DNA from: Planctomycetota bacterium
GTDB lineage: Bacteria; Planctomycetota; PLA2
Assembly: GCA_021776785.1 (NCBI GenBank)
Contig: JAJFFF010000052.1
Location: 204,328-268,327 of the forward strand
DNA: 64,000 bases
Reading direction: 5' to 3'
The notes beneath the pieces are model-generated. The model was not told the DNA's origin and did no database searches. It was given only the letters and a program-made list of their open reading frames with translations. The translations under genes were made by a program, and so were the position numbers. Shown piece after piece: positions 8,073-16,539 of the stretch (the stretch's first letter is position 1; each line of letters begins with the position of its first letter).

Positions 8073-10436
8073 GTGCGCGTCGGCCATCACGTTCTCCTTC
8101 TCGTCGTCGTGTGCTCGTTTGGAGGTCTGGCGCTCGCAACGGGGCTGATACGTGGATACCACGATATCGACAAGGAGCAGCGTCTGCTCGGCGAGAGCTC
8201 GCTCACGCTCAAAGACGTTGATCGCCTCAACGAGCAGATCAGCCAGTGGTTGCTCACCTGCGACATGGTGTTGGGCTCCAACGTCACGTATCTCGTTTCG
8301 TCCGCGTCCGATCAAGCGAATCAGGTGCAACGCACGATCGATGAACTTCTCAAGGATCCGTTGACGCGGCCAATGCGCGGCGACCTGGGCCGTGTTGGGA
8401 AGAGTGTTGCTCAGGCTCAGGCGCTGGCGATGAAGGGTGCGTCGGTTTCCGGAGAAAACCGGAATGCGGAAGTCGGCGCCATCTTTGATGAATTCGACAA
8501 GGTGACCGAGCCACTCGTCTTCGACTTGGAGAACATCGGCAACCGCTTGAAGGCCTCCGCCGATTGGGCTCGGGCGGAGCTGGCGAAGCGTCGTGAAAGA
8601 CTGCGTCACGTCGCGTGGTTGCTCGGTTGCCTGTACTTGGTTGTTGTATTGCTTGTGTGGCGCTGGACGGTTCGGAGAACGATTCAACCGCTGCGAAGTC
8701 TGACGTTGCGCGCGCAACGGACGCTACGCGAGGGGGCCATTTTTGAGTTGGAGCAAAGCGGTCCTCTGGAAGTGCGACAGCTCACGAACAGTGTCGCGTC
8801 TCTCGTCGCGAGTCTCCAAACGGCAAACGAGGAGATGGAGCGAAAAGTCGACGTGCGGACGGCCGAGGTTGTCGCCGCGAACAATGCTAAGAGCGAATTC
8901 CTTGCGCAGATGAGTCATGAAATTCGAACGCCGATGAACGGCGTGATCGGGATGACGGGTCTGCTCCTGGATACGTCCCTGGGGCGAGAGCAGCGCGAGT
9001 TCGTGGAGACGATCCAGAACTCCGGCGACGCCCTTCTCTGCATCATCAACGACATTCTCGACTTCTCGAAGATCGAAGCGGGGCGGCTCGATCTGGAGAC
9101 CATCGACTTCGAATTGCGCACCGCGGTGGAAGGCGTGGCGGAATTGCTTGCGGAGAAGGCGCATCTGAAGGGAGTCGAGATCGCCGCGCACGTGGCGCCG
9201 GACGTCCCGGACATGCTCGGAGGCGATCCCGGCCGGCTTCGCCAGATCCTGACGAACCTAGCGGGCAACGCGGTGAAGTTCACCGAGCACGGAGAGGTTG
9301 TTATCTCCGTGGCGTTGGCCGACGAGTCCGACTCGACCTTGCTGCGTTTCGAAGTGACCGACACAGGGATCGGTATCTCGTCCGAGGCGCAGACGCGTCT
9401 GTTCCAGTCGTTTAGCCAGGCGGATCAATCCACCACGCGGCGATATGGCGGAACAGGGCTCGGCCTTGCGATTTCGAAACAGCTTGCGGAGTTGATGGAG
9501 GGCGAGGTCGGTATCGAATCCGAGCCCGGGTCGGGCAGTAAGTTTTGGTTTACGGCGCGGTTCTGCGCCTCCGACGGCGTGGGCGAGGCGGCAAAACCCG
9601 TGGTGGCGGTCGACGGCGTTCGTGTCCTGTGCGTGGACGACAACGCGACCGCGCGTCTCGTTCTGGAATCGCACCTTGCGGGCTGGGGCATGAAGGTAAC
9701 GACCGTTGCTTCGGCGCTTGAGGCGCAGCGCGTGTTGCGGGACGCCGTCGCGGCCGGCTCGCCGTTCGAGATGGCGTTTCTGGACGCCGTAATGCCCGGC
9801 CAGGGCGGCTTGGATCTCGCGCGGGAACTCTGCGCGCCCGATGCGGCCCGACCCGACCGAGTGATTTTGATGACGCCGCTTGGACGTCGTGTGGATTCGC
9901 GTCAGGCGAAACAAGCGCGGATCGACGCGACGGTCAGCAAGCCCGTGAAGCAGCATCATCTGGCGGCGGCCATCGCGCGCGCGCGGGGGTCGGCCACCGA
10001 GAAGACCGAATCGAAGTCGATGGAGTCGACGACGATCTCCGCCCGCATCCTCGTCGTCGAAGACAACATCGTGAACCAGCGCGTCGCCACGCGCATGCTC
10101 CAGAAGCTGGGGTGCCGCGCCGATGTCGCCGCCAACGGATTGGAAGCGCTGAGCGCGCATGCGCGGGTCGCGTACGACGTCATCTTTATGGACTGCATGA
10201 TGCCGGAGATGGATGGGTATCAGGCGACCCACGCGATCCGGGAGCGCGAGGGCGATGACGAGCGCACGCCGATCATCGCCCTCACGGCCAACGCGCTTCA
10301 GGGCGACCGTGATCGATGTCTCGCGTCCGGAATGGACGACTTCGTCACGAAGCCGGTGAGCAGCAAGGCCCTTGCTGACGCTGTGCGTCGATGGCTCCGT
10401 CCGGCGCCTCCGGTGGCCTCCGATTCGCCGTCGTAG
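8073..10436 (+). CDS. Hybrid sensor histidine kinase with two receiver domains
   Basis: A 787-aa inner-membrane signalling protein. TM1 is at about residues 6-26, followed by a periplasmic helical sensor (27-178), TM2 (about 179-199, with VVVLLVW), a HAMP-like linker, and a HisKA domain with phospho-acceptor His282 in [10 protein letters not shown]. The ATPase domain has the boxes GNAVKF, DTGIGI and GGTGLGL. Receiver 1 carries Asp571 in LDAVMPG but lacks some usual surroundings; receiver 2 is canonical with Asp707 in [10 protein letters not shown]. There is no output domain, so phosphate must pass to a separate response regulator or Hpt, neither of which is in the window. The start is GTG at 8073. 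Confidence 0.92.
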   Translation: MRVGHHVLLLVVVCSFGGLALATGLIRGYHDIDKEQRLLGESSLTLKDVDRLNEQISQWLLTCDMVLGSNVTYLVSSASDQANQVQRTIDELLKDPLTRPMRGDLGRVGKSVAQAQALAMKGASVSGENRNAEVGAIFDEFDKVTEPLVFDLENIGNRLKASADWARAELAKRRERLRHVAWLLGCLYLVVVLLVWRWTVRRTIQPLRSLTLRAQRTLREGAIFELEQSGPLEVRQLTNSVASLVASLQTANEEMERKVDVRTAEVVAANNAKSEFLAQMSHEIRTPMNGVIGMTGLLLDTSLGREQREFVETIQNSGDALLCIINDILDFSKIEAGRLDLETIDFELRTAVEGVAELLAEKAHLKGVEIAAHVAPDVPDMLGGDPGRLRQILTNLAGNAVKFTEHGEVVISVALADESDSTLLRFEVTDTGIGISSEAQTRLFQSFSQADQSTTRRYGGTGLGLAISKQLAELMEGEVGIESEPGSGSKFWFTARFCASDGVGEAAKPVVAVDGVRVLCVDDNATARLVLESHLAGWGMKVTTVASALEAQRVLRDAVAAGSPFEMAFLDAVMPGQGGLDLARELCAPDAARPDRVILMTPLGRRVDSRQAKQARIDATVSKPVKQHHLAAAIARARGSATEKTESKSMESTTISARILVVEDNIVNQRVATRMLQKLGCRADVAANGLEALSAHARVAYDVIFMDCMMPEMDGYQATHAIREREGDDERTPIIALTANALQGDRDRCLASGMDDFVTKPVSSKALADAVRRWLRPAPPVASDSPS

Positions 10437-10579
10437 GGGGTCGATGCGCTCCAAAAGCCCCAATATTCGGGGGGTCCCCCGAAAAAACGCGCTGTATGGA
10501 GTGGAAAAGGTGCCACCGGCGCCCGTGAGATGACGCCAGAGGAAGGCTTTGGTCTTTACTCCCGCGGCTCCGCTGGTCG

Positions 10580-11728
10580 ATGAGAAAGACGATTTTGGTG
10601 GGTTTACGGACTTTGCTCCTAACCGGGTTCCTCACAGGAATCCTGGCGGCGGCTCCCGATGAGCGGGCGGCGGAGGAGCTTCGTAGCCTGAAGGAGCGCT
10701 TCCATTCCGTCAAAAAATCCGTGCAAGACGGGATCTTGCCGCGCGAGCGGCGACTCGCTCCGCTGCGGGAAATCGCGCGTCTCGGAACCACGGAGGCGGA
10801 GCAGTTCCTGATCGGCATCATTCGGCGCGGTGACGATGAGTTGCACGGCGAAGTGTTGAAGTTGCTCGAGCGCTTCTACGATGACTCGGTCCTTACGGCC
10901 GACGTGTTTCGCGGCCATCTCGATGCCCGCAATCCCTACCGCGCTATGGCGCGCTCGTACCTGGTGCGGGCGAGCAAGCAAAACGGAGATGCGACGTGGT
11001 TCGAGAACTTGTTCGCGCAAAACATTGGGGATGATCGGTTTGTCGCGCTGCGCGGTCTCGGCGAACTGCGAGCGAAGTCGACGCTGCGCTACGCGATGGA
11101 ATTGATCCTCGACAAGACGTGGGAGCCGGATCATCGCTTGGCGACGCACTGCGGCACGATTGCGACCTCGGTTGAGGACTTCGAAGGGCCGAAGGCGGCG
11201 CGCGTGTTGTTGCTATTGCAACGCGACCCGCGCTTCACCAAGCGCGACCGACCGGCGTTTCGTGATGCGACGCGCCTTTGGAGAGAGCGTCATCTCGAAC
11301 GCTACATCCGTATCGAGTTGCTTGCGGCGCCGGATCGTGCGGAGCGGATCGACGCGGCGCGATTCATGGGGAAAGCGAAGATTGAAAAGGCGCGCGCGCC
11401 GCTCACGGCGATTGCCCGCAACCCCAACGAAGACGTGATCGTGCGCTCGGCGGCCCTGGAAGCGCTCGGTGGCCTGGAGTTGTCGCGTCCCGCCACGGTG
11501 GAGTTCTTGGCTCGTTATGCCAAAGGAACCGACGCTACGCTGCGTGCGGGCGCGATCCGTGGACTATCGCAATTGCGCACGCGGGCGGCCGCGAAGCTGC
11601 TGGTCGAGTTGCTGGATGGCGTGGGCGAACCGAGCGCGCGCGCCGCGTTGGTGGAGATCGCCGGCGAGCCGGTAGGCGACTGGCGTGCTTGGCTCGCCAC
11701 GAGCGCCGCGTTGAAAGACGACGCGTAG
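10580..11728 (+). CDS. Secreted HEAT-repeat protein
   Basis: A 382-aa protein with an N-terminal signal-like helix (about residues 7-24, ending LAAA). It consists of repeated helical pairs of HEAT type, for example SAALEALGGLELSRPATVEFL and GAIRGLSQLRTRAAAKLLVELL, spaced about 30-35 residues. These proteins are solenoid scaffolds; no catalytic residues are visible. The following kinase-like gene starts 2 bp after its stop, so they form an operon. The 143-bp gap upstream shows no strong promoter. Confidence 0.72.
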   Translation: MRKTILVGLRTLLLTGFLTGILAAAPDERAAEELRSLKERFHSVKKSVQDGILPRERRLAPLREIARLGTTEAEQFLIGIIRRGDDELHGEVLKLLERFYDDSVLTADVFRGHLDARNPYRAMARSYLVRASKQNGDATWFENLFAQNIGDDRFVALRGLGELRAKSTLRYAMELILDKTWEPDHRLATHCGTIATSVEDFEGPKAARVLLLLQRDPRFTKRDRPAFRDATRLWRERHLERYIRIELLAAPDRAERIDAARFMGKAKIEKARAPLTAIARNPNEDVIVRSAALEALGGLELSRPATVEFLARYAKGTDATLRAGAIRGLSQLRTRAAAKLLVELLDGVGEPSARAALVEIAGEPVGDWRAWLATSAALKDDA

Positions 11729-11730
11729 GG

Positions 11731-12537
11731 ATGCCCGCGCTGGCGCAGCTTCTTTTTGTAGGCACAGCACTCCTTGCGATCGGCGTGCTGCTGTATCGCG
11801 TGTTGCAGCTTGAGTACGACGACTTGCGGGCGGCGTCGCACGAGCGGACGCGGATCCAGCCGGCGCCGGATCCGATTTCCGAGGACGCATGGCTCGACGC
11901 CGAACTTCTGATGTCTCCGCTGTCGCTTTTGCTTGCGGAGTGCCGTCTGGGCCACGATGGCCTGAACGCCGAAGGTGTCGCGCGCATCGAGCGCTACGCG
12001 CGTCGCATCGAGGCGATCGTGGCGCGCGACGGTACGCAGGCGGAAGCGCATCGTCGCGCGCAACGCGAACGATTAGATCCGCGCGCGAGTCTCCGCGCCG
12101 TGGTCGATGAACTAAAAGAGCATGCGGACGCACGCGGTGTGACGGTGCACTACTTTGCCGAGCCCACCGCCGACATCGAAGTGGAAGCTTCGCTCCTCCG
12201 GCACGCGCTCCGCCATCTCGTCCGCGCTGCTATCGATGCAGCGCCGGCCGAACACGGCGACGTGACGATCGCGATGGGCGAAATCGACGGCCATGCGTTG
12301 TTCGCGGTGGCTGACGACGGGCCGGGGTTGGACGCACACGAACTCGCGATGATCTTTGAACCCGGCGCCGCGCCGTTTGGATACGCCGTTGTCAGTACGC
12401 TCGCGCAGGCTTTTGGCGGCACGTTCGTGTTGGAAACCGGGCCGGGCGAGGGCGCGCGCGCGACGCTGAAGATTCCGGTTGTTGCAAGAACTTCCGTCCC
12501 GACGGACCCGGTGTCGGCGCCGACCGTCTCAGTCTGA
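11731..12537 (+). CDS. Membrane-anchored HATPase-domain protein lacking a clear phospho-acceptor His
   Basis: A 268-aa protein with one N-terminal membrane helix (about residues 5-24, LLFVGTALLAIGVLLYRV), a cytoplasmic helical stretch, and a C-terminal GHKL ATPase domain (about 120-255). In that domain ADDGPGLDAHELAMIFEPG is the N/G1-box region and ETGPGEGARATLKIP the G2/end region. The helical segment (about 70-115) has no canonical H-E/D-x-x-T/N motif, so autophosphorylation is doubtful. It could be an anti-sigma-type kinase or a degenerate sensor. The start at 11731 fits the tight spacing after the HEAT gene. Confidence 0.65.
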   Translation: MPALAQLLFVGTALLAIGVLLYRVLQLEYDDLRAASHERTRIQPAPDPISEDAWLDAELLMSPLSLLLAECRLGHDGLNAEGVARIERYARRIEAIVARDGTQAEAHRRAQRERLDPRASLRAVVDELKEHADARGVTVHYFAEPTADIEVEASLLRHALRHLVRAAIDAAPAEHGDVTIAMGEIDGHALFAVADDGPGLDAHELAMIFEPGAAPFGYAVVSTLAQAFGGTFVLETGPGEGARATLKIPVVARTSVPTDPVSAPTVSV

Positions 12538-12579
12538 GACAAATCAGAAAATGGGGCCCGGCGCCTCGCGCCGAACCCC
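12525..12579. terminator. Paired hairpins between kinase-like gene and tRNA
   Basis: GTCTCA...TGAGAC overlaps the stop of the upstream plus-strand gene. Next, GGGG-CC-CGGCGC-CTC-GCGCCG-AA-CCCC (12553-12579) forms a strong hairpin. Read on the minus strand it is followed by ATTTTCTGATTTG, so it is a likely intrinsic terminator for the tRNA gene. Confidence 0.7.
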
Positions 12580-12583
12580 GGTG

Positions 12584-12657
12584 TGGAGCGGCTGATGGGA
12601 ATCGGACCCACGTAGCTGGCTTGGGAAGCCAGTGCTCTACCATTGAGCTACAGCCGC
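12584..12657 (-). tRNA. tRNA-Gly (anticodon CCC)
   Basis: The minus strand folds into a complete cloverleaf. The acceptor stem GCGGCTG pairs with CAGCCGC, the D arm carries GCTC/GAGC, and the anticodon stem CTGGC/GCCAG encloses TTCCCAA, giving anticodon CCC (glycine, codon GGG). The T arm is GTGGG/CCCAT (ending in a G-U pair) with loop TCCGATT. The discriminator base is U and the CCA end is encoded. Confidence 0.96.
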
Positions 12658-12832
12658 ATCGCGCTCCCCAATCTACCAAGCGCGCGGCGTGTCCGGAAAA
12701 AGTCGCGGTGAGACTCGGGAACTCCTTGCATCGCTTGTCACTGGGCTAGCCTTCTCGCGAGAGCGTGCGGCCCCCCTGCGGGATGACGGGCCGTTGAAAC
12801 GAGACCGGGTGAAATCCCCGGCAGAGGTAGAG

Positions 12833-14965
12833 ATGCAATCATTCAGACGCGCCTGGGCGGGCGTTGTGCTGGCGCTGGCCATGGTTGGCTGCGGCGGTAG
12901 CAGCGGCCCTTCGTTTGCGATCACAGCTCTGGGTCTCGTCGGCGGCGATCTCGAAGCCACGGCGGCCGGTGAAATCACGGGCAACGAAGTGTTTACGATC
13001 CGCGGCGTCGGGTTCGACCCAGCCTCGGAGTTCTATTTTGGGGCCACCGCCGCGCCAACGTTGGTGTTTGTGTCGGCCACCGAATTGCGGGTCACGACGC
13101 CACCGATGCCGGAGGGCGTGGTTGACATTCGCATCGTGAATCCGGATGGAGCCGAGACGACGTTGGAGGGTGCGTTCACGTTCGCGGTGGCGCCGACTCT
13201 GGCGGCGGTAGTGGCCTTGGACGGTCCGGGCGTCGGCACGTCGCTGGCGTTGGTGGACGACAGGACCGCGCTTGAGCTGACGGGCACCGGCTTTAAGACG
13301 GGCGCAACGGTTTGGATCGACGGCATCGAAGTCGTCGGCACATTTGTCAATGCGACGACGCTGCAGTGCGCCGCCCCCAATCTGCCGACCGAGCGCGTGG
13401 CGGACGTCGCCGTGCGCAACCCCGAGGGGCTGCGCGCGACGCTTGTCGAAACGCTCACGTACACCCAGCGCTATAGCTTAGCTCCGCAGCCCGGCGGCCT
13501 GAGTGAGGATCAAGTCCGCCATCTTTTGCGTCGCGCCGGCTTCGGCGCTTCGGACACGAGCGTGCTCGCCTTGCGCAACCGTACCGGTTCTTCCATCGCC
13601 GACTCGCTTCTCAACATTCGCGCGGACGCCGCGCTTAACGCGGTCGAGAGCAACGCGTTTGCGATCTTTGAAGACACGCCTCCGCCGAGCGCGGAGATCA
13701 ATGCGCGCACGTATCAGGAGTGGCACATTCACCTCCTGCGCAACAACGAGAAGACGCTCCAAGAGCGTCTCGCGTGGTTCCTGCACAACCACTTTGCGAC
13801 CAGCCAAACGGCGCTGGGCGGCGGCGAGCGCTGGTGGATTTACGAGCAGATTCAATTGCTCCGTTCGTTTGGCAAGCCGATCGGCGAGGGCGGGCTTGAT
13901 TTCAACTGGCGCGAACTGTGCATTCGGATCTGTAAAGACCGTGCCATGCTGCGTTGGCTCGACGGGATCAACTCGCGCAACGGCGCACCCAACGAGAACT
14001 TCCCGCGCGAGCTGTGGGAATTGTTCATGTTGGGCGAGGGCCGCGGCTACACCCAAGAAGACATCGTTCAGGCGTCGCGGGCGTTCACGGGCTTTCGCCG
14101 CGTCGATGTCGAGGGCCAGGAGTACGACACGGTTCGCTACGAAAAGAACGGCCACGACGCCGCCGATCCCAAGACCATTTTCGGCGTGACCGGCAACTTC
14201 GGCTACGACTCCGTGTCTCCGTATCACGAAGATGGAGCCGGGATTGACGTCGACGATCGTGACACGGACGGCGGCATCGTCGCCTTGACGTTGCGCGAAC
14301 GCCCGGTCGAGGCGTCGACGTTTATCTGCCGCAAGCTTGCCGAGACGTTTTTGTACGACGACGTTTCGGACGCCTTGGTGGAAGAACTCGCCCAGATGCT
14401 CCGCGACAACGACTGGAACATGCGTCCCGTGCTGCGTGCGATGATCGGTAGCAAAGCGATGTTTTCGGCGCACACGCGCAAGTCGCAGATCAAGCAGCCG
14501 GTCGAGTTCGTGCTGCAGTTCCTGCGCAACACCGACATCGACGCGACCGAGAGTCGTATTCGCGGCGCGCTGGACTCGCTTCAGCAAGAACCCCTTGAGC
14601 CCCCGGGCGTCGAGGGATGGCCGCGCGGTTCCGCGTGGATGGGCGGCCAAGCGATGTTGGAACGCATCAACTTCTTGCGCGACGTCGTCCGCGATCTCGA
14701 CGACACACCGACACAAATCAATCCGATCCTTCCGCCCGTGGGACAGCGTTCACCCGGCGAGATCGTGGATCACTTGGCGCGACTCATTGGCGTGGAGCTC
14801 ACCGTGTTCGCACGGACCGCCATGATCGAGTATGTGACGACGGAGCTCTCCGGCGACGTCGTCGTGCCCTTCGATTTCGATCCGACCGACGAACGCGACT
14901 TGCGCATGAAAACCCGCGGCCTGCTCTATCTGCTGGCCCAATACCACGACGGCCACCGCCAGTAA
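12833..14965 (+). CDS. DUF1800 family lipoprotein with IPT/TIG domains (first copy)
   Basis: A 710-aa exported protein. The ATG at 12833 is chosen because AGAGGT precedes it and a lipoprotein signal ending MVGC|GG follows; an upstream in-frame extension lacks both. Residues about 25-115 and 120-210 are two IPT/TIG immunoglobulin-like domains. DUF1800 fills the rest, recognised by HLLRRAGFGA, ERLAWFLHNHFATS, NENFPRELWELFMLGEG, ASRAFTGF and ICRKLAETF. DUF1800 proteins are nearly always encoded beside DUF1501 proteins, as here (17-bp gap), and their biochemical role is unknown. The second copy, 1.6 kb downstream, is similar throughout. Confidence 0.9.
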   Translation: MQSFRRAWAGVVLALAMVGCGGSSGPSFAITALGLVGGDLEATAAGEITGNEVFTIRGVGFDPASEFYFGATAAPTLVFVSATELRVTTPPMPEGVVDIRIVNPDGAETTLEGAFTFAVAPTLAAVVALDGPGVGTSLALVDDRTALELTGTGFKTGATVWIDGIEVVGTFVNATTLQCAAPNLPTERVADVAVRNPEGLRATLVETLTYTQRYSLAPQPGGLSEDQVRHLLRRAGFGASDTSVLALRNRTGSSIADSLLNIRADAALNAVESNAFAIFEDTPPPSAEINARTYQEWHIHLLRNNEKTLQERLAWFLHNHFATSQTALGGGERWWIYEQIQLLRSFGKPIGEGGLDFNWRELCIRICKDRAMLRWLDGINSRNGAPNENFPRELWELFMLGEGRGYTQEDIVQASRAFTGFRRVDVEGQEYDTVRYEKNGHDAADPKTIFGVTGNFGYDSVSPYHEDGAGIDVDDRDTDGGIVALTLRERPVEASTFICRKLAETFLYDDVSDALVEELAQMLRDNDWNMRPVLRAMIGSKAMFSAHTRKSQIKQPVEFVLQFLRNTDIDATESRIRGALDSLQQEPLEPPGVEGWPRGSAWMGGQAMLERINFLRDVVRDLDDTPTQINPILPPVGQRSPGEIVDHLARLIGVELTVFARTAMIEYVTTELSGDVVVPFDFDPTDERDLRMKTRGLLYLLAQYHDGHRQ

Positions 14966-14982
14966 GGCAAGGAGCAGAAACG

Positions 14983-16242
14983 ATGACAAAAGTCACAAGA
15001 CGAAGCATCCTGCGCGGCGCGATGTGCGGCGCGGCGGCACTTACGATTACTCCGATCCGCGGACTCTCGCGCGCGGCGATGGCTGCCAGCGAAGCCACGG
15101 CGAATGGAAAGTTCGTCGTCCTCGTCAATCTGTTTGGCGGCAACGATGGACTGAACACCGTGATTCCGAGCCACCTGACGCCCTACACCGAGCGGCGCCC
15201 GACGCTTTCGCTCACCGAAGGCCTGCACGATCTCACCGGCGGTTGGGCGTTGCACCCCAACCTGACGTCTTGTAAAGGGCTGTGGGATGCGGGCCAAATG
15301 CATGTCGTGCAAAAGGTCGGGTATCCCAACGAGAACCTGTCGCACTTTACGAGTCAAAACATCTACTCGTACGGTGTGCGCGACATCGGCACCAACGGGG
15401 ACGGCCGCGGCTGGCTCGGCCGTTTCGCCGACACCTACTGCACCAACCCGGTCGAACCGCTCGGCGTGGTTTCTGTCGGTGCGGGGCGCCGCCTCGATTT
15501 CGAGGCGAACGCCGGTGAGGCGTTGGTTCTCGACAGCGTTCCGAACTTCAACTTCGACGTCGACACCGATTTTCGTTCCGACCACGAGCTGCGTCAGCGC
15601 ACCGCGCGCGCCATCGTGGACACCGAGACGGCACCCGGATCGGGCAGCGGGCTCACGATCTTCAACACGTCAAAGCAAGCCCACGAGCTAGTGGATCGCG
15701 TGCAAGCCGGCGTTGTCGGTTGGCAGGATCCTCTGACGTACGCCGACAACACGTTCGGCCGCCGCCTCAAGGAAGTTTCGCGACTGCTTCACGCACGAGA
15801 CGAGTTCGGCACGAAGGTGTTCTATACCGGGTTCGGCGGCTTCGACACGCACAGCGGTCAGTTGACCCGGCACGCCGATCTCATGTCCCAGCTCGACGTG
15901 AACCTCGGTGCGTTCGTCGCCGATATGCAGGCGCGTTCGATGTGGGATGACTGTGTCGTGATCGTCATCTCGGAATTCGGGCGTCGCAACTTCGAGAACG
16001 GGAGCTTCGGCACCGATCACGGCCACGGCAACGCGTTCATGGTGATGGGCGGCGGAGTCGACGGCGGCAAGATCACCGGCGACATGAACGAGGAAGATCT
16101 CAACCGCAACCAACCCGCGTTTGGATACGACTTCCGCGAACTCTACGCGGACGTGATCGACAACCATCTCGGCCTGGCGTCCGCGCCAATTTTCCCCGAG
16201 TCTTATCAAAACACGGGCGATATCCGACTGCTCAAGACGTAG
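14983..16242 (+). CDS. DUF1501 family Tat-exported protein (first copy)
   Basis: A 419-aa protein of the sulfatase/alkaline-phosphatase-like DUF1501 family. It begins with a twin-arginine signal, TRRSILRGAMCGAAAL, so it is exported folded. Family motifs are LFGGNDGLNTVIP near residue 45, SHFTSQNIYSYG near 120, FGGFDTHSGQ near 280, and SEFGRR...NGSFGTDHGHGNA near 320-345, where the Asp/His residues could bind metal. GGAG precedes the ATG at 14983. It is co-transcribed with the DUF1800 gene and followed by a strong terminator. The function of this pair is unproven; export and carbohydrate-related roles have been suggested. Confidence 0.9.
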   Translation: MTKVTRRSILRGAMCGAAALTITPIRGLSRAAMAASEATANGKFVVLVNLFGGNDGLNTVIPSHLTPYTERRPTLSLTEGLHDLTGGWALHPNLTSCKGLWDAGQMHVVQKVGYPNENLSHFTSQNIYSYGVRDIGTNGDGRGWLGRFADTYCTNPVEPLGVVSVGAGRRLDFEANAGEALVLDSVPNFNFDVDTDFRSDHELRQRTARAIVDTETAPGSGSGLTIFNTSKQAHELVDRVQAGVVGWQDPLTYADNTFGRRLKEVSRLLHARDEFGTKVFYTGFGGFDTHSGQLTRHADLMSQLDVNLGAFVADMQARSMWDDCVVIVISEFGRRNFENGSFGTDHGHGNAFMVMGGGVDGGKITGDMNEEDLNRNQPAFGYDFRELYADVIDNHLGLASAPIFPESYQNTGDIRLLKT

Positions 16243-16291
16243 CGGATGCCTGTCCCTGTTTTGAGGCTGTGAGCCTCATCCACGTCGCCAC

Positions 16292-16319
16292 GGGCGGGTC
16301 GTTTGACCCGCCCTTTTTT
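16292..16319 (+). terminator. Intrinsic terminator after first DUF1800/DUF1501 operon
   Basis: GGGCGGGTC (16292-16300), a GTTT loop, GACCCGCCC (16305-16313) and six T residues make a textbook rho-independent terminator 50 bp after the DUF1501 stop. Confidence 0.95.
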
Positions 16320-16449
16320 CGATTTGTCGTGCGATCCATCCTGCACGCGGTCGCCGAAAAGTTCAGCGATTCAGAGCGGCTTAGTTGGACAATCCCGACT
16401 TCGATGTCCCACGTACCCAAAATAATCGCTAAGCTAGTTACCAGTCGCT

Positions 16450-16527
16450 CATCCCTCGGGCCCTTGCGTCAGACACGCGAGGGGATGGGCCTAGGCACGT
16501 ATGTGGGTGTCTAACGGCGACACCCAC
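16450..16527 (+). promoter_or_regulatory. Structured leader before second DUF1800 gene
   Basis: Two hairpins precede the start at 16540. CCCTTGCGT (16461-16469) pairs with ACGCGAGGG (16475-16483), extended by CATCCC/GGGATG alternatives. GTGGGTGTC (16503-16511) pairs perfectly with GACACCCAC (16519-16527) and ends directly against the ribosome-binding site AGGAGGA. This could insulate or modulate translation. The first DUF1800 operon lacks a counterpart. Confidence 0.5.
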
Positions 16528-16539
16528 AGGAGGAATCCG

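Noticed and set aside
12770..12833. Cobalamin-riboswitch-like sequence (ACCGGGTGAAATCCCCGG) before the first DUF1800 gene
   Set aside because: Only a short hairpin resembling part of the class is seen; the long conserved core and neighbouring B12 genes are absent.
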